Shown: one piece after another, positions 32,982 to 43,044 of the stretch
How the letters are laid out: every line of letters starts with the position of its first letter
Numbering within the stretch: the first letter of the stretch is position 1
Assembly (NCBI GenBank): GCA_011503125.2
Contig: WWBZ02000040.1
Coordinates: forward strand, 2,852,001 to 2,916,000
DNA length: 64,000 nt
DNA from: Botryosphaeria dothidea
Lineage: Eukaryota; Ascomycota; Dothideomycetes; Botryosphaeriales; Botryosphaeriaceae
Direction: 5' to 3'
Position numbers and translations under genes: made by a program
Notes under the pieces: model-generated
What the model was told of the DNA's origin: nothing
The model's input: only the letters and a program-made list of their open reading frames with translations
The model's database searches: none

Positions 32982-34580
32982 TCAGTCGACACCGGCATAG
33001 AGGTCTACCACTATATTGACGGCTGCGACCAAGATCTCGGCCGCGATCAAGACGATGACAACCCACTCTAGTAGTTCCGAGTGCGTTACCGTTAGCTGAT
33101 CTTTCAGCACCGCGAGAAGGTCGGCAATAACGTCAAGACGCTCCGTCAGCAAGCTGACGCGCTGGTCCATTTCAAGGTACGATCGCACGGCTTGGTAGAT
33201 TGGCTCGAGTTGCGGTTCTGCCCACATGAGCTCTGGAGAGTCCAGAACCGAGCCCTGGAGATGGATGTTGATCCTGAGGATGAAGAGCTCTCCAATCTGC
33301 ATGTTGATCTCGCGGCGTGAAAGATTGACCTTGCCAGTTGTGGCAATCTGAGAGGGAATGTCCTTGGTCGTCTCAATGGTATTGTCGACCAGATCTTCGT
33401 AGAGAGAAGTCTGAGGCATAAAGTGAGCTCGGTGAAGCAGTAGGGATCATATCAAGTCACTAACCTTGACGCTCTGCGCTAGAGCATGGCTGATGGCAAG
33501 CTTTGTCATATAGTTCTTCTTGTCGCGCAGGCTGATAAAGTCGTTGTATATTCGAGCCTGGTATTCGTGCGTGTAGTAAAAGTTAAAGTCCTCGGTCTGG
33601 ACGTCATCCTTTCCGAGCTTTTCGTTCTCGAACTTGGCAATTTCTCTGAGAAACCGCTGCTCTTGTAACAAATTCATGCCCCAAATGACAACCGTGCCAT
33701 AGTTGAACAAGAAAACTTCCGGCGTGTGCACGTGGGTATCAAAGTCTGGTGTGTCTCGTCGCGGGCTCTGCGCGTCAATCGCCTCGTCGGTTTCTGTCCG
33801 CATGGAGCTCTCGGCATTTTCCAAAGAGCCGTCGCCGTCTCCGGAATGGAGGTCAATTAGATCGCCCCGTCTCTGCTCGGTATTCCCGTCAATCTCGACT
33901 GCACTATCCGAATGTCTCCTTTCAGGCAAGCCAATCTGGGCCTCCGGCTCTTGACGTTCATCCTGCTCGGCAGCCTTCTTTCCGAAGTTGTAATCATAAG
34001 GTGTGTAAATACACTCATCAAACAGCTTAGGAGCGGCGCCTCTCGACTTTGCCTTGGCCTTGAGATATCTCATGAGCTCGTCCATCCGGTAGGAGCTGGC
34101 GGTGCAGTAGGCTGTGACTCTCGGCAATCTTTCCCGGTCCGCCTTTCCCAAGCGAGCAGCATCGCGACGAGCGGTCGGCTCTTTGATCCGGGTAAGCTGG
34201 GCGTATACATCGCGCCCGCTCTCCTCATCAAGGTCCTCCTCGCCTTGCTCCGGATTGGGCAGAAGCTTCAACTTCTGGACATTTCTCGTGGTTCTCTGGG
34301 GTCCGATCTTGGGGGCAGCCAGGGAAGAGGGGATCAAAGGTGCACCTTGGCTGTTTCGACGACGCAACTTGCTGTTCAGCGCGGACAACATCGGCTGACC
34401 GCCATTCTGCTTCTGGCCGAGAGGTGAGATGGGCAGGTGGGTGGAGGGGCGAAGCGGCGACGAATTGGAAGGGCTGCTCGTTGAAACGTTCGGGTTGAAG
34501 GTAACACTGCGCTGGGGCTTTGCCGGCGGCTTGGAGGGCAGCAGCGGTAACGACTCGGATGCGGCGGCGTTGGAAGCCAT
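32982..34580 (-). CDS. DUF155 (Rmd1/Rmd8, Sif2-like) tail-anchored protein
   Basis: Member of the family containing yeast Rmd1 and Rmd8 (needed for meiotic nuclear division/sporulation, biochemical role unclear). Model: complement(join(32982..33410, 33465..34580)), 514 aa. The N-terminal 160 residues are Ser/Pro-rich and likely disordered. The DUF155 core begins RVTAYCTASSYRMDELMRYL and includes EVFLFNYGTVVIWGM, FNFYYTHEYQARIYNDFISL and KLAISHALAQSVK. Across the intron it continues TSLYEDLVDNTIETTKDIP and LFILRINIHLQGSVLDSPEL. A C-terminal membrane segment (LEWVVIVLIAAEILVAAVNIVVDL) anchors it. The start is the ATG at 34580; the frame upstream begins only with non-ATG codons. An acidic insert around residues 240-300 looks lineage-specific. 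Confidence 0.9.
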
Positions 34581-35188
34581 GGTGCGGGCGGCGGCGGGGA
34601 CGGCTACCTTCGACAAGGTAAATTGACGGGTGTTGGTTGGGTGCGCAGAGCGTGCAGCATCGCGGGGAGACAGATGTTGATGCAGCAGGCGGGCGCGGGC
34701 TGCGAGTAGTTGGAAGCTTCCTCAGCGGCCTGGGTCAGTGCGGGAATCGTCGAGGATGACGTTGGGCTGCGGCTGCTGTGCCCCACTGCTCGCTGCTCTC
34801 CAACCGTCTGTCCGTCCACGCGCCCTCGCTCTGCGCAACATCGCATTCCGACCCTTGCGAATCGCTCCATTTGCGTCGAGCACTGCCAGAACGCGGTGAG
34901 TACGCGCCGCTCCCATTGCGCATACCCTCATGTCAATCATCGCTAGCCAAGAACATGGTTACCCCCGCTGAAAAATGCCCGCCCCTACTGCGAACGCATC
35001 CAATCGCACCCTAACCTTAAAAACACACGCTGCCCCGAGCGTGCGAGATCGGCATCAGCTTGATATCACCTCCACTCCAGCCCATGAGCCCGCCCTCTTG
35101 TACTCCCGCACCTTAGGCACTCCGGTTTTCTATTTTGCCCAACACCTCTGACACATCAACTAGATCAACAGTGCTTCACCAGCCGGCC
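34581..35188. promoter_or_regulatory. Divergent intergenic region, DUF155 gene / NAD synthetase
   Basis: 608 nt between divergent start codons. A CACCCTAACCTTAA at about 35008 resembles a telobox-like element but is a single imperfect copy. Frames on both strands are unsupported. Confidence 0.45.
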
Positions 35189-37540
35189 ATGGGTCATTTA
35201 ACGACGTTGGCTTCGTGCCAGGTACGAGCCGCTATGACTGGATCCCCTTCTTCGACTAATTAATGCTCTCCAGCTCAACCAATGGGCCATGGATTTTGAG
35301 GGCAACTTGGAGAGGATCCTGGAGTCCATTCGGCAAGCCAAGGCTGCTGGTGCCTCTCTCCGCGTCGGTCCTGAGCTTGAGATCACCGGTACGTAGCTTC
35401 GTCTCTCGGCTTTGTTTCCTATCTGATTCCGCTACAGGCTATGGCTGCCTCGACCACTTTCTCGAGTCCGACATCTTCCTGCATTCGTGGGAGATGATTG
35501 CTAAAATTCTTTCTGATAAGTCGTGCCATGACATTCTTCTTGACATTGGAGCTCCTGTCATGCATCGTAACGTCCGCTACAATGCTCGCATCCTATGCTT
35601 CAATGGCCAAATTCTGCTCATCCGGCCGAAGCTGTGGTTAGCGAACGATGGCAACTATCGAGAGATGCGTTACTTCACGCCCTGGGGCCGTCCGTGTCAC
35701 GTTGAAGAGTACTACCTCCCTAGGATCATCCAGAACATTGTCGGCAAGGTCAAAGTTCCCATTGGCGATGCTGTCATCTCGACTAGGGATACTTGCTTCG
35801 GTGCTGAGACCTGCGAAGAGCTTTTCACCCCTAACGCTCCACACTCCACCATGGGCCTTAACGGTGTTGAAATCTTCACCAATTCTTCCGGCAGTCATCA
35901 TGAGCTGCGGAAGCTGAACACTCGTATCTCACTCATTCTTGAGGCAACTCGCAAGTCTGGTGGCATTTACTTGTACTCCAACCAGCAGGGTTGCGATGGC
36001 GACCGCCTCTACTACGATGGATCGGCCATGATCATTATCAACGGCGAGGTCGTGGCCCAGGCATCTCAGTTCAGCTTGAACGATGTTGAAGTTATCACGG
36101 CCACCGTCGATCTCGAGGAAGTAAGAGCTTTCAGATGTGCGCCAAGCCGTGGTCTTCAGGCAGTCCAAGCTCCTGCGTACCAGCGTATCGAGGTTGACTT
36201 CAGCCTCTCCATCGAAGGAGGTATCTTGGACCCCAAGCTAGGACCATCCAAATCTTTCGCTCCTTTCGTTCATGCTCCAGAGGCTGAAATCGCCTACGGG
36301 CCTGCATGTTGGCTGTGGGATTACGTACGTAGAAGCCGACAGGCTGGATTCCTTATTCCCTTGTCTGGTGGCATTGATTCATGCGCTACTTCCGTTATCG
36401 TTTTCTCCATGTGTAGGCTTGTCGTAGACGCCATCAAGAGAGGCGACGAACAAGTTATTCGCGATGTCCGCACCGTCTGTGGAGAACCCGAAGGCTCAAC
36501 TTGGGTTCCATCAACGCCGCAGGAGTTCTGTGGGCGTATCTTCCACACCTGCTACATGGGTAGCGAGAACTCATCTGCTGAGACTCGAAACCGTGCGAAG
36601 GACCTTGCGAAGGATATTGGCGCTTACCATACCGACTTGAACATTGACAGTGTGGCAACAGCCCTGAAGACCCTCTTCACTACTGTTACTGGTTTCGTGC
36701 CTAACTTCAGGGTACATGGAGGTAGCAATACCGAGAATCTGGCTTTGCAGAACATTCAGGCCAGAATTCGTATGGTCGTTGCTTACCTCTTTGCGCAGTT
36801 GCTCCCGGTGGTTCGTGGCCGCAAGACTTCCGGAAGCCTGCTTGTTCTTGGTTCTGCCAATGTCGATGAGTCCTTGAGGGGATATCTCACAAAGTACGAC
36901 TGCAGCAGCGCTGACATCAACCCCATCGGAGGAATCTCAAAGACAGATCTGAAGGCATTCATCAAATGGGCAGGAAAAGAGTTTGACCTGCCCATTCTGG
37001 AAGATTTCATCAATGCCACTCCTACGGCAGAGCTCGAGCCAATCACCAAGGATTATGTGCAGTCCGATGAAGCTGACATGGGCATGACCTATGATGAGCT
37101 TTCCGTCTTTGGAAGATTGCGGAAGGTCCACAAACTCGGACCGTACGGTATGTTCGAAAGGTTGCTGCACGAATGGAGCGACCGCATGAGCCCGAGGCAG
37201 GTATACGAGAAGGTGCGAAGGTTCTACTGGTTCTACGCCATCAACCGGCACAAGATGACGACCATCACCCCCGCGTACCATGCCGAAGCATATTCTCCCG
37301 ATGACAATAGGTATGTCAGATATGGTCTAATATCATCCCCTCAAAACCCTGACGTATTTTGTGCATAGGTTTGATCTGCGACCGTTCTTATACCCAGTTT
37401 TCAGTAAGTCCATGCATTTTATATTGCCAAGTTGATGGATTTTCCTAATCTCCTGCTCAGGTTGGCCATACAAGAAGATTGAAGAGATGCTCAAGACGCA
37501 TGAAGATGGTCAGGCGAAGAAAGAGCTTAAAGGGGAATAA
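35189..37540 (+). CDS. QNS1: Glutamine-dependent NAD+ synthetase
   Basis: Makes NAD+ from nicotinic acid adenine dinucleotide, ATP and glutamine, the final step of de novo and salvage NAD synthesis. Model: join(35189..35221, 35274..35388, 35438..37310, 37369..37403, 37461..37540), 711 aa (yeast 714). The N-terminal nitrilase-like glutaminase carries the Glu of [11 protein letters not shown], the Lys region [12 protein letters not shown] and the nucleophile Cys in [13 protein letters not shown] (about residue 175). The C-terminal synthetase has the P-loop [12 protein letters not shown] (about residue 357), [27 protein letters not shown] and [25 protein letters not shown]. The last of these is complete only after splicing the 35-nt exon 4. 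Exon 1 ([11 protein letters not shown]) continues [11 protein letters not shown] as expected. Confidence 0.96.
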
Positions 37541-37681
37541 GATCTTGCTTAGACGATATGGATTTGCTGTATCTACGAGCTATGAAGCAGCACCCTCAGT
37601 TCGATTCGAAAGTGAGCCTGAACGATAAACTCGAATTTCCATAGTATGTGACACTCTACCAACCTTGAACCGGCAGATCAA

Positions 37682-38884
37682 TCATTGGAGGCTTTGGATG
37701 GCGCGCCTCTTCAGGATAGCACAGTCTTCTCTCAAATTCTCCCACGCATGAGCATCGTAACAAGCCTGTCTACTCATCAAGACAGCTGGGCCTGTCCTGT
37801 CCCTCAACTCCTTTTCGTACCCAGCAATGGCCTCTCTCTGCTGGATTTCCCCGCTGTATATCCTTTTCAACGCTCTTACGAGAAGCGTTGCGTCCAGGAG
37901 CCCGTGATTTGCAGCTTCTCCCCTGTACATGGTCATCGCATGTGCTGCGTCTCCAGTCAGGGTAACCTGACCATCACGATTATCCCAATCGAGGCATTCC
38001 CAATCCGCAAGCCTGACCTCGGTGACCTCAGTCCCTTCCGGGATCCCCTCCCATACCCGTCTAAGCCTCGAATCAAAGACCCGTGCCCTTTTCTTCATGA
38101 ACTCCAGCCTGCCCGCACCCGTCCCCGCGACTTCGTCTTCCGGCTTTTCCACTGGCCATGACATATTCAGCTGAGCTCGATATCTCTTCTCTCCAGTTCC
38201 CTCCGTCCCGTTCACAACAGGCGTCTCCAGCGTCGAATACCACATGTAGGTCTTTGAGTCTGGATGCAGGCCCTGGAAAAGCAGTGGATCGAGATCCCGC
38301 AACGGCTTGATCTGCTCAGGAGTCATATCAACGGCCACTCCCGTGAAACGGATGGGCAGTTCTTTGTTCCGGTACGTCTCCGGCGCCAGAATCTCCCTGA
38401 TCTTCGACCTCGCCCCGTCAACGCCAACCACGACGCGGCCCGCCGCGGTCGTCCCGTCCCCGAAGACCAGCACCGGGCCCGGCTTGACGTCGACGACGCG
38501 CCGCCCCCACTGCACGTGCTCTCCCAGCCCTTCGAGCAGCGCGGCGCGCATCCGCTCGCGGTTGACGCGCCAGCGCCTCGAGGGCGGGATCTTGAACTTG
38601 ACGGAGCAGTCGCGCAGGTCGAGGAAGAGGAAGTTGCCCTTGTCGTTGGCGGCGTTTTCGGGGTCGACCTGCACCGCTTCGACGCGCTGCAGGACGGCCG
38701 GCTCGAGGAGCTGGTCGAGGAAGAAGAGCGACCAGTGCAGCGTGATGGCCCAGCCCTGCCCGCGGGTGGTGAGGGCGGCGTCGCGCTCGTAGATGCGGAA
38801 GGGGATGGAGGCGCGTTTGAGAGCTTGGCCGAGCGCCAGGCCGACGAGGCCGGCGCCGACGATGAGGACGGGTTCTTGGTCCAT
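37682..38884 (-). CDS. FAD-dependent monooxygenase (salicylate hydroxylase/UbiH-like)
   Basis: Single exon, 400 aa, start MDQEPVLIVGAG at 38884; the frame upstream contains no ATG. The Rossmann FAD site GAGLVGLALGQAL with IYERD is at residues 8-40. RVNRERMRAALLEGL (the DG/Arg region) lies mid-protein, VVGVDGARSKIRE is the second FAD/NADPH motif, and GDAAHAMTMYRGEAANHGLLDA is the third FAD motif. This pattern marks class A aromatic or polyketide hydroxylases; the substrate cannot be told. The codons are very GC-rich in the middle third. It stands head to head with an MFS transporter over a 1.5 kb intergenic region, which suggests a small catabolic or secondary-metabolite module. It ends 141 nt from the NAD synthetase stop. 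Confidence 0.88.
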   Translation of the reverse strand: MDQEPVLIVGAGLVGLALGQALKRASIPFRIYERDAALTTRGQGWAITLHWSLFFLDQLLEPAVLQRVEAVQVDPENAANDKGNFLFLDLRDCSVKFKIPPSRRWRVNRERMRAALLEGLGEHVQWGRRVVDVKPGPVLVFGDGTTAAGRVVVGVDGARSKIREILAPETYRNKELPIRFTGVAVDMTPEQIKPLRDLDPLLFQGLHPDSKTYMWYSTLETPVVNGTEGTGEKRYRAQLNMSWPVEKPEDEVAGTGAGRLEFMKKRARVFDSRLRRVWEGIPEGTEVTEVRLADWECLDWDNRDGQVTLTGDAAHAMTMYRGEAANHGLLDATLLVRALKRIYSGEIQQREAIAGYEKELRDRTGPAVLMSRQACYDAHAWENLREDCAILKRRAIQSLQ

Positions 38885-40410
38885 TGTTTCCGGGCGAGAG
38901 TGAAGTCGCAGGTCCGCGATAGGTGGAACAATGGGATTTAAGGTTGTTGGGAACAACAAGATGGAGGCGACCAGTTTTACATGCTGTTGCGTGTTTTTTC
39001 GGCGGCTCAAGCAATCTGTCAACGGCCGGCGGAGGCTTGCCGTTGATATGCGTTAGATCTGACAGAGCTATGATCCTACGTACAAGGGTAATCGAGGCCA
39101 AAGGATCAAGACACGGGAGTTGGCGACATCGGTTAGCATTGCCGCAGACGAGGGGTCCACGGAACACGGCCGCGGCCTGGCCTGATAAATACCCATGTCT
39201 ATCGCGTCAACTCGTCTGAGACTGAACACCTTTCAGTGCGGCTCGAACGGATCACTTCTGTGAGCCGTATTGTTTTACGAGTTGGGACAGATACCCGCAA
39301 ACATTTGCAATTGGGTAATATTCAAAGGTATGCCTCACAACTTCATGCACAATATACTTCCATGTCTTCGTCAACCGTGTCTAACATGTTATGTACTATT
39401 ATTTTTGCTCCAAGTGCATGCTTTTATCGACATGCTTAGTTGCATGCGATGCATGACCTCTAGTCAACCTCTTTTGGAGCTCACCGGTCTGGCCAGAAGA
39501 GAAAAGGAAAATACACTTACCGAGAGCGGTACGGTAGCGCAACAATCCGCTCAGCCAAGCCATATCTTTCGGTTCATTTGGCAACGATTCTGCTGAAACA
39601 TTTCTTATACTCTCCAAGAATCCTTTGCCTCGGGATCTTGTGTACCCAGGTATGTGGGATGGATGATTCACTTCTCACAGAGCGCTTCATCTTTCGGGCC
39701 TCAATTTTTCTTTTTCTTCCCATACAGAATCCCTGTTTATGGGACCATCTTAAGCGGTACATAAGTCTGAGGTCACCAGCGAAGGGGCAATCGTCGAATA
39801 AGCGTAAGGTGCATGCAAAGGAAGCATTTTCTACACTCCACCAACTCTTCTGAAGCCAAAGTGCCACGGTAGTGATGGTACGAGCCTCGTGTCACTGCCT
39901 ACAAAACTTCGAGGAAGCACAGAGCGGGGCCCGATCCAGAATGAGGATAGTGCTAATGTGTCAATCTACCCGAAAGGTGATCAAGCGGGGTCCAGCTGGG
40001 TTTAGGCACATGCAACAACGCCTGAGCAAAACGGTGTCATCCTGATATGGCCTTGGCGCGCATTCTACCAAACCTAAAGCATCCCACTCCGTTTCTTGGC
40101 GATGTAAGCAGTCAGATCCACTGCAGGTGATGCAGACCGGGTTGTGGAGTGGGTTTCAGTCCGCCAATGCTGCACAGTGCCGGTTATCTAGCAAGTGCTT
40201 ACTTTATGGAAATGCTCGATGTAGATCATAAAACCTCCTTCCGTCTTGGGTTGCAAACAGAAAGGTAGAGTGCAATGTCGATAAAAGTCCCTGCGTCCCG
40301 GCTATGCGGCGCCGGAAACACCATCGCGCAAAACGTCCTTCTACGATATTTTGCTGTTCCTTCTCCCCACGCTTGTTTCCTGTTCTCGGTTGCAGCTGTT
40401 CACGGCCTCA
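38885..40410. promoter_or_regulatory. Large divergent intergenic region, monooxygenase / MFS transporter
   Basis: 1526 nt between divergent start codons, the longest gap in the window. AT-richer than its neighbours around 39200-39900. Frames of about 90-110 codons on both strands overlap one another and show no family resemblance. No tRNA, repeat or transposon end seen. Confidence 0.45.
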
Positions 40411-42135
40411 ATGGATGAAAAGATCATACAGCCTACGGTGAGACCTGGCTGGGACTCACCTGACGGCGGCGCGCCTGAAGTCGAGATCAGTGAGACAGCG
40501 CTGTACAGGAAGATCGATTGGAGAATAGTTCCGATCCTTTTCTTGACCTACTTTTTGCAATTCCTGGATAAGGTCGTTGTCAATGTATGCTCTCTCTGCT
40601 GACTCCATTCTGGGTATCCCACAATTGACTGCTCCATAGTACGCCAACGTTCGTCAAGTCACTGCCGTCGATTTGCGATACACAACCATTGACTGAAGTT
40701 TAGCTCATGGGCATACAAAAAGATCTGGGCATGAAAGGCAATGATTTCTCATGGATGGCCACTGCTTTCTTCATCGGATTCGGTCTTGCCGAATTTCCCC
40801 AAGGTCAGAAGTCGTGCCATTTGCACCTTCATGGCCCGTTCTCAAATCATTGACATAAAAAGGCACTCTCATCCAACGCTACTCTGTCGTCAAAGTCCTC
40901 TCGGCAAACGTCTTCCTCTGGGGTGTAATACTCTGCTGCTCATCTGCCTGCGTAAACTTCGCCGGCATTCTGGTGTGCCGCATAGCCCTCGGCATCTGCG
41001 AAGCCGTCATCGGCCCTGCCCTGATCATGATCACTTCCATGTACTACACCAAAGCCGAAGCCACACCCCGCTACGGCTTCTGGTACTGCGGCCTAGGCGT
41101 AGGCCAAATCATCGGCGGCCTCATTTCCTTCGCGGCTCAGCACGCCCCGCCCACGCTGAGCTTCGCCGGCTGGCGCATCATGTTCGTCTCCGTCGGGGTC
41201 GCCAACATCCTCGTCTCCATCCTCTGCCTCACCTTTCTCCCATCCACCATGGAAAGCGCCCCCTTCCTCCTCCCCGCCGAGAAAACCTTTATATCCCACC
41301 GCCTCGCCGCCGACCGCGCCGGCACCGGCCCCAAAATCTTCTCCTGGCGCGGCGCGCTGGCGGCTTTCAACGACCTGCAATCCTGGCTCCTGGCCCTCCT
41401 CACCCTCCTGACCACCACGCCCAGCAGCGTGATAACCACATACAGCAGCATTCTGATCAAGAACTTCGGCTACACCGCGCGCGAAGCGGCCCTGCTCAAC
41501 ACGCCCTCCGGCCTCGTCTCCATCGCCGCCACGCTGCTGACCACCTACTCGATCGTGCGCGGCTGGCAGCGCACCGCCGTCATCGCGCTGATCCTGCTGC
41601 CCACGCTGCTCGGCGCGGCGCTCATGTCGTTCCTCCCGTCCTCCAACCAGGCGGGCCTGCTCGCGGGCATATATCTCGTCAACTGCACCGTCGCCCCTCT
41701 CGCGCTCACGTACGCATTCCTCAGACCTACCCATTACCCCCTTCCAAGAGAGGGAGGAAATCGGGGGGGAAAGGAGATTTGAAACTGACGCACGACAGCT
41801 ACGCCCTCGTCGGCGCCAACTTCGCCGGCTACACCAAGAAGATCGCCGGCTCGGGCATGGTCCTCGTGTCCTTCAGCCTCGGCAACATCCTGGGGCCGCA
41901 GACGTTCCAGGCGCGCGACGCGCCTCAGTACACCCCCGCCAAGGTCGCCATGCTGGCGGTCGAGGCCGCCGGCGTGGCCGTCGTCCTGCTGCTGCGCGCG
42001 CTGTACGCGCGGAGGAACGCGGCCGCCGAGAGGAGCGGCGGACCGAGCGGGTGTCGGGCGGAGAGGAAGGCGTGGGCGCGGGGGTTGGTGGTCGGGAACG
42101 AGGGCATGGATGGGGCGTTTCGGTATGTTTTGTAG
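40411..42135 (+). CDS. MFS transporter, allantoate permease (Dal5)-like
   Basis: Major facilitator of the fungal anion:cation symporter group, 12 membrane helices, plasma membrane. Model: join(40411..40584, 40640..40648, 40704..40803, 40863..41709, 41799..42135), 488 aa. Exon 1 ends FLDKVVVN, a 9-nt exon supplies YAN, and exon 3 continues LMGIQKDLGMKGNDFSW, giving the family motif NYANxMG. Further landmarks are LAEFPQGTLIQRYSVVK, CRIALGICEAVIGPALIMI, YGFWYCGLGVGQIIGG and, after the last intron, YALVGANFAGYTKKIAGSGM with LGNILGPQTF. The tail ends FRYVL. The intron before exon 5 is 89 nt. A 464-codon frame that runs through these introns in another phase is a shadow. Substrate is unknown; carboxylates, nicotinate-like acids or ureides are typical of the group. 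Confidence 0.9.
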
Positions 42136-43044
42136 GGGATACTGATCGGTTGGCTTGACTTTTTTTTTTAGTTCTGGTTTTGTAGGTTGTGTGGGGAAGT
42201 CATTGTCGTGTGTTGGCGAAGATTGGGTTGTTTGTGATGTGTGAGAGAGCATTCGCGAAAGAAAAAAAAAAACATCAGCCCTCATTTGAGAGGGCCCTTT
42301 GAAGAACGCCGGATTGCTCTTCTACATTTCTAAACGGGATCGGGCATGCTGAACTCACGAAGCCGAAAATGAAAAGACATCCCTTAGTAAGTGACGCGTG
42401 GCTTCCTCCATTGCCTTGAAACACTACACGTGCCCCCTAATGGAAGTGGTGACGGTTCCATACAGCATTGATGAAACTCGGTTGGAACTGTGACTCAAGA
42501 TCCGCCATTCATAAAGAGCCGGGAGATGTGCTTGCACGTTTTGGTTTAATATTTTCTACCAGACATCATGATGTATGCGCTGACCTGTCGACCTTTTCCT
42601 TGACTGCTCGCTGTTGCAATATCCAAGACGGCCGCATGTACTCAGGAGATTCAATCGCTACATGGCAAAGGTCCCGTCCATATGATCTATATGCGGTTAC
42701 CCGTCACTATATTCAAAACAATCACGTGTGTAAGAAGTCAAGGTTTGAAGTGGAAACGCCTTCAAGAAGGCGGTGGTAATTCTTCTGCTATTGAAGGCAG
42801 TAATCTCGTCAAATGCTCCAAATATTCCTCTGGAGATAAGCCGAGTAGGGTATCTAATTCGTACGTCATCATCCCGAGTGCTCCGCCAACCCAGGAAGAA
42901 GCCCAGTACGCCGCGCCAAGATGTGCTATGTTCCGCTAATGCTCAGCTGTGAAAGAAACGCCGTGGAAGTAAAACAACCATGAAAAATTTCTAGACGACG
43001 CCGCGTCCAGGAAGCCATCTACCCTACGGAAACCCATTCGCCGT
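42136..43044. other. Convergent intergenic region, MFS transporter / RING-PHD gene
   Basis: 909 nt between two stop codons facing each other. Contains a T(9) run near 42162 and an A(10) run near 42261. Two overlapping frames of 85-103 codons on the plus strand have no support. Confidence 0.5.

Noticed and set aside
35000..35030. Interstitial telomere repeat
   Set aside because: Only one imperfect CCCTAACC-like copy, as also at 16257 and 46004; no tandem array.
38264..38941. Plus-strand frames of 160-225 codons opposite the FAD monooxygenase
   Set aside because: Arg/Ala/Asp/Glu-rich shadows of GC-rich codons; the minus strand shows three FAD motifs.
39270..39596. Small gene in the 1.5 kb divergent region
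   Set aside because: Several overlapping frames of similar size on both strands, without family resemblance or usable splice sites.
40741..42135. 464-codon plus-strand frame over the Dal5-like transporter
   Set aside because: It runs in the wrong phase through most of the transporter (His/Pro/Arg-rich) and joins the real frame only in the last exon; the spliced model gives a coherent 12-helix protein.
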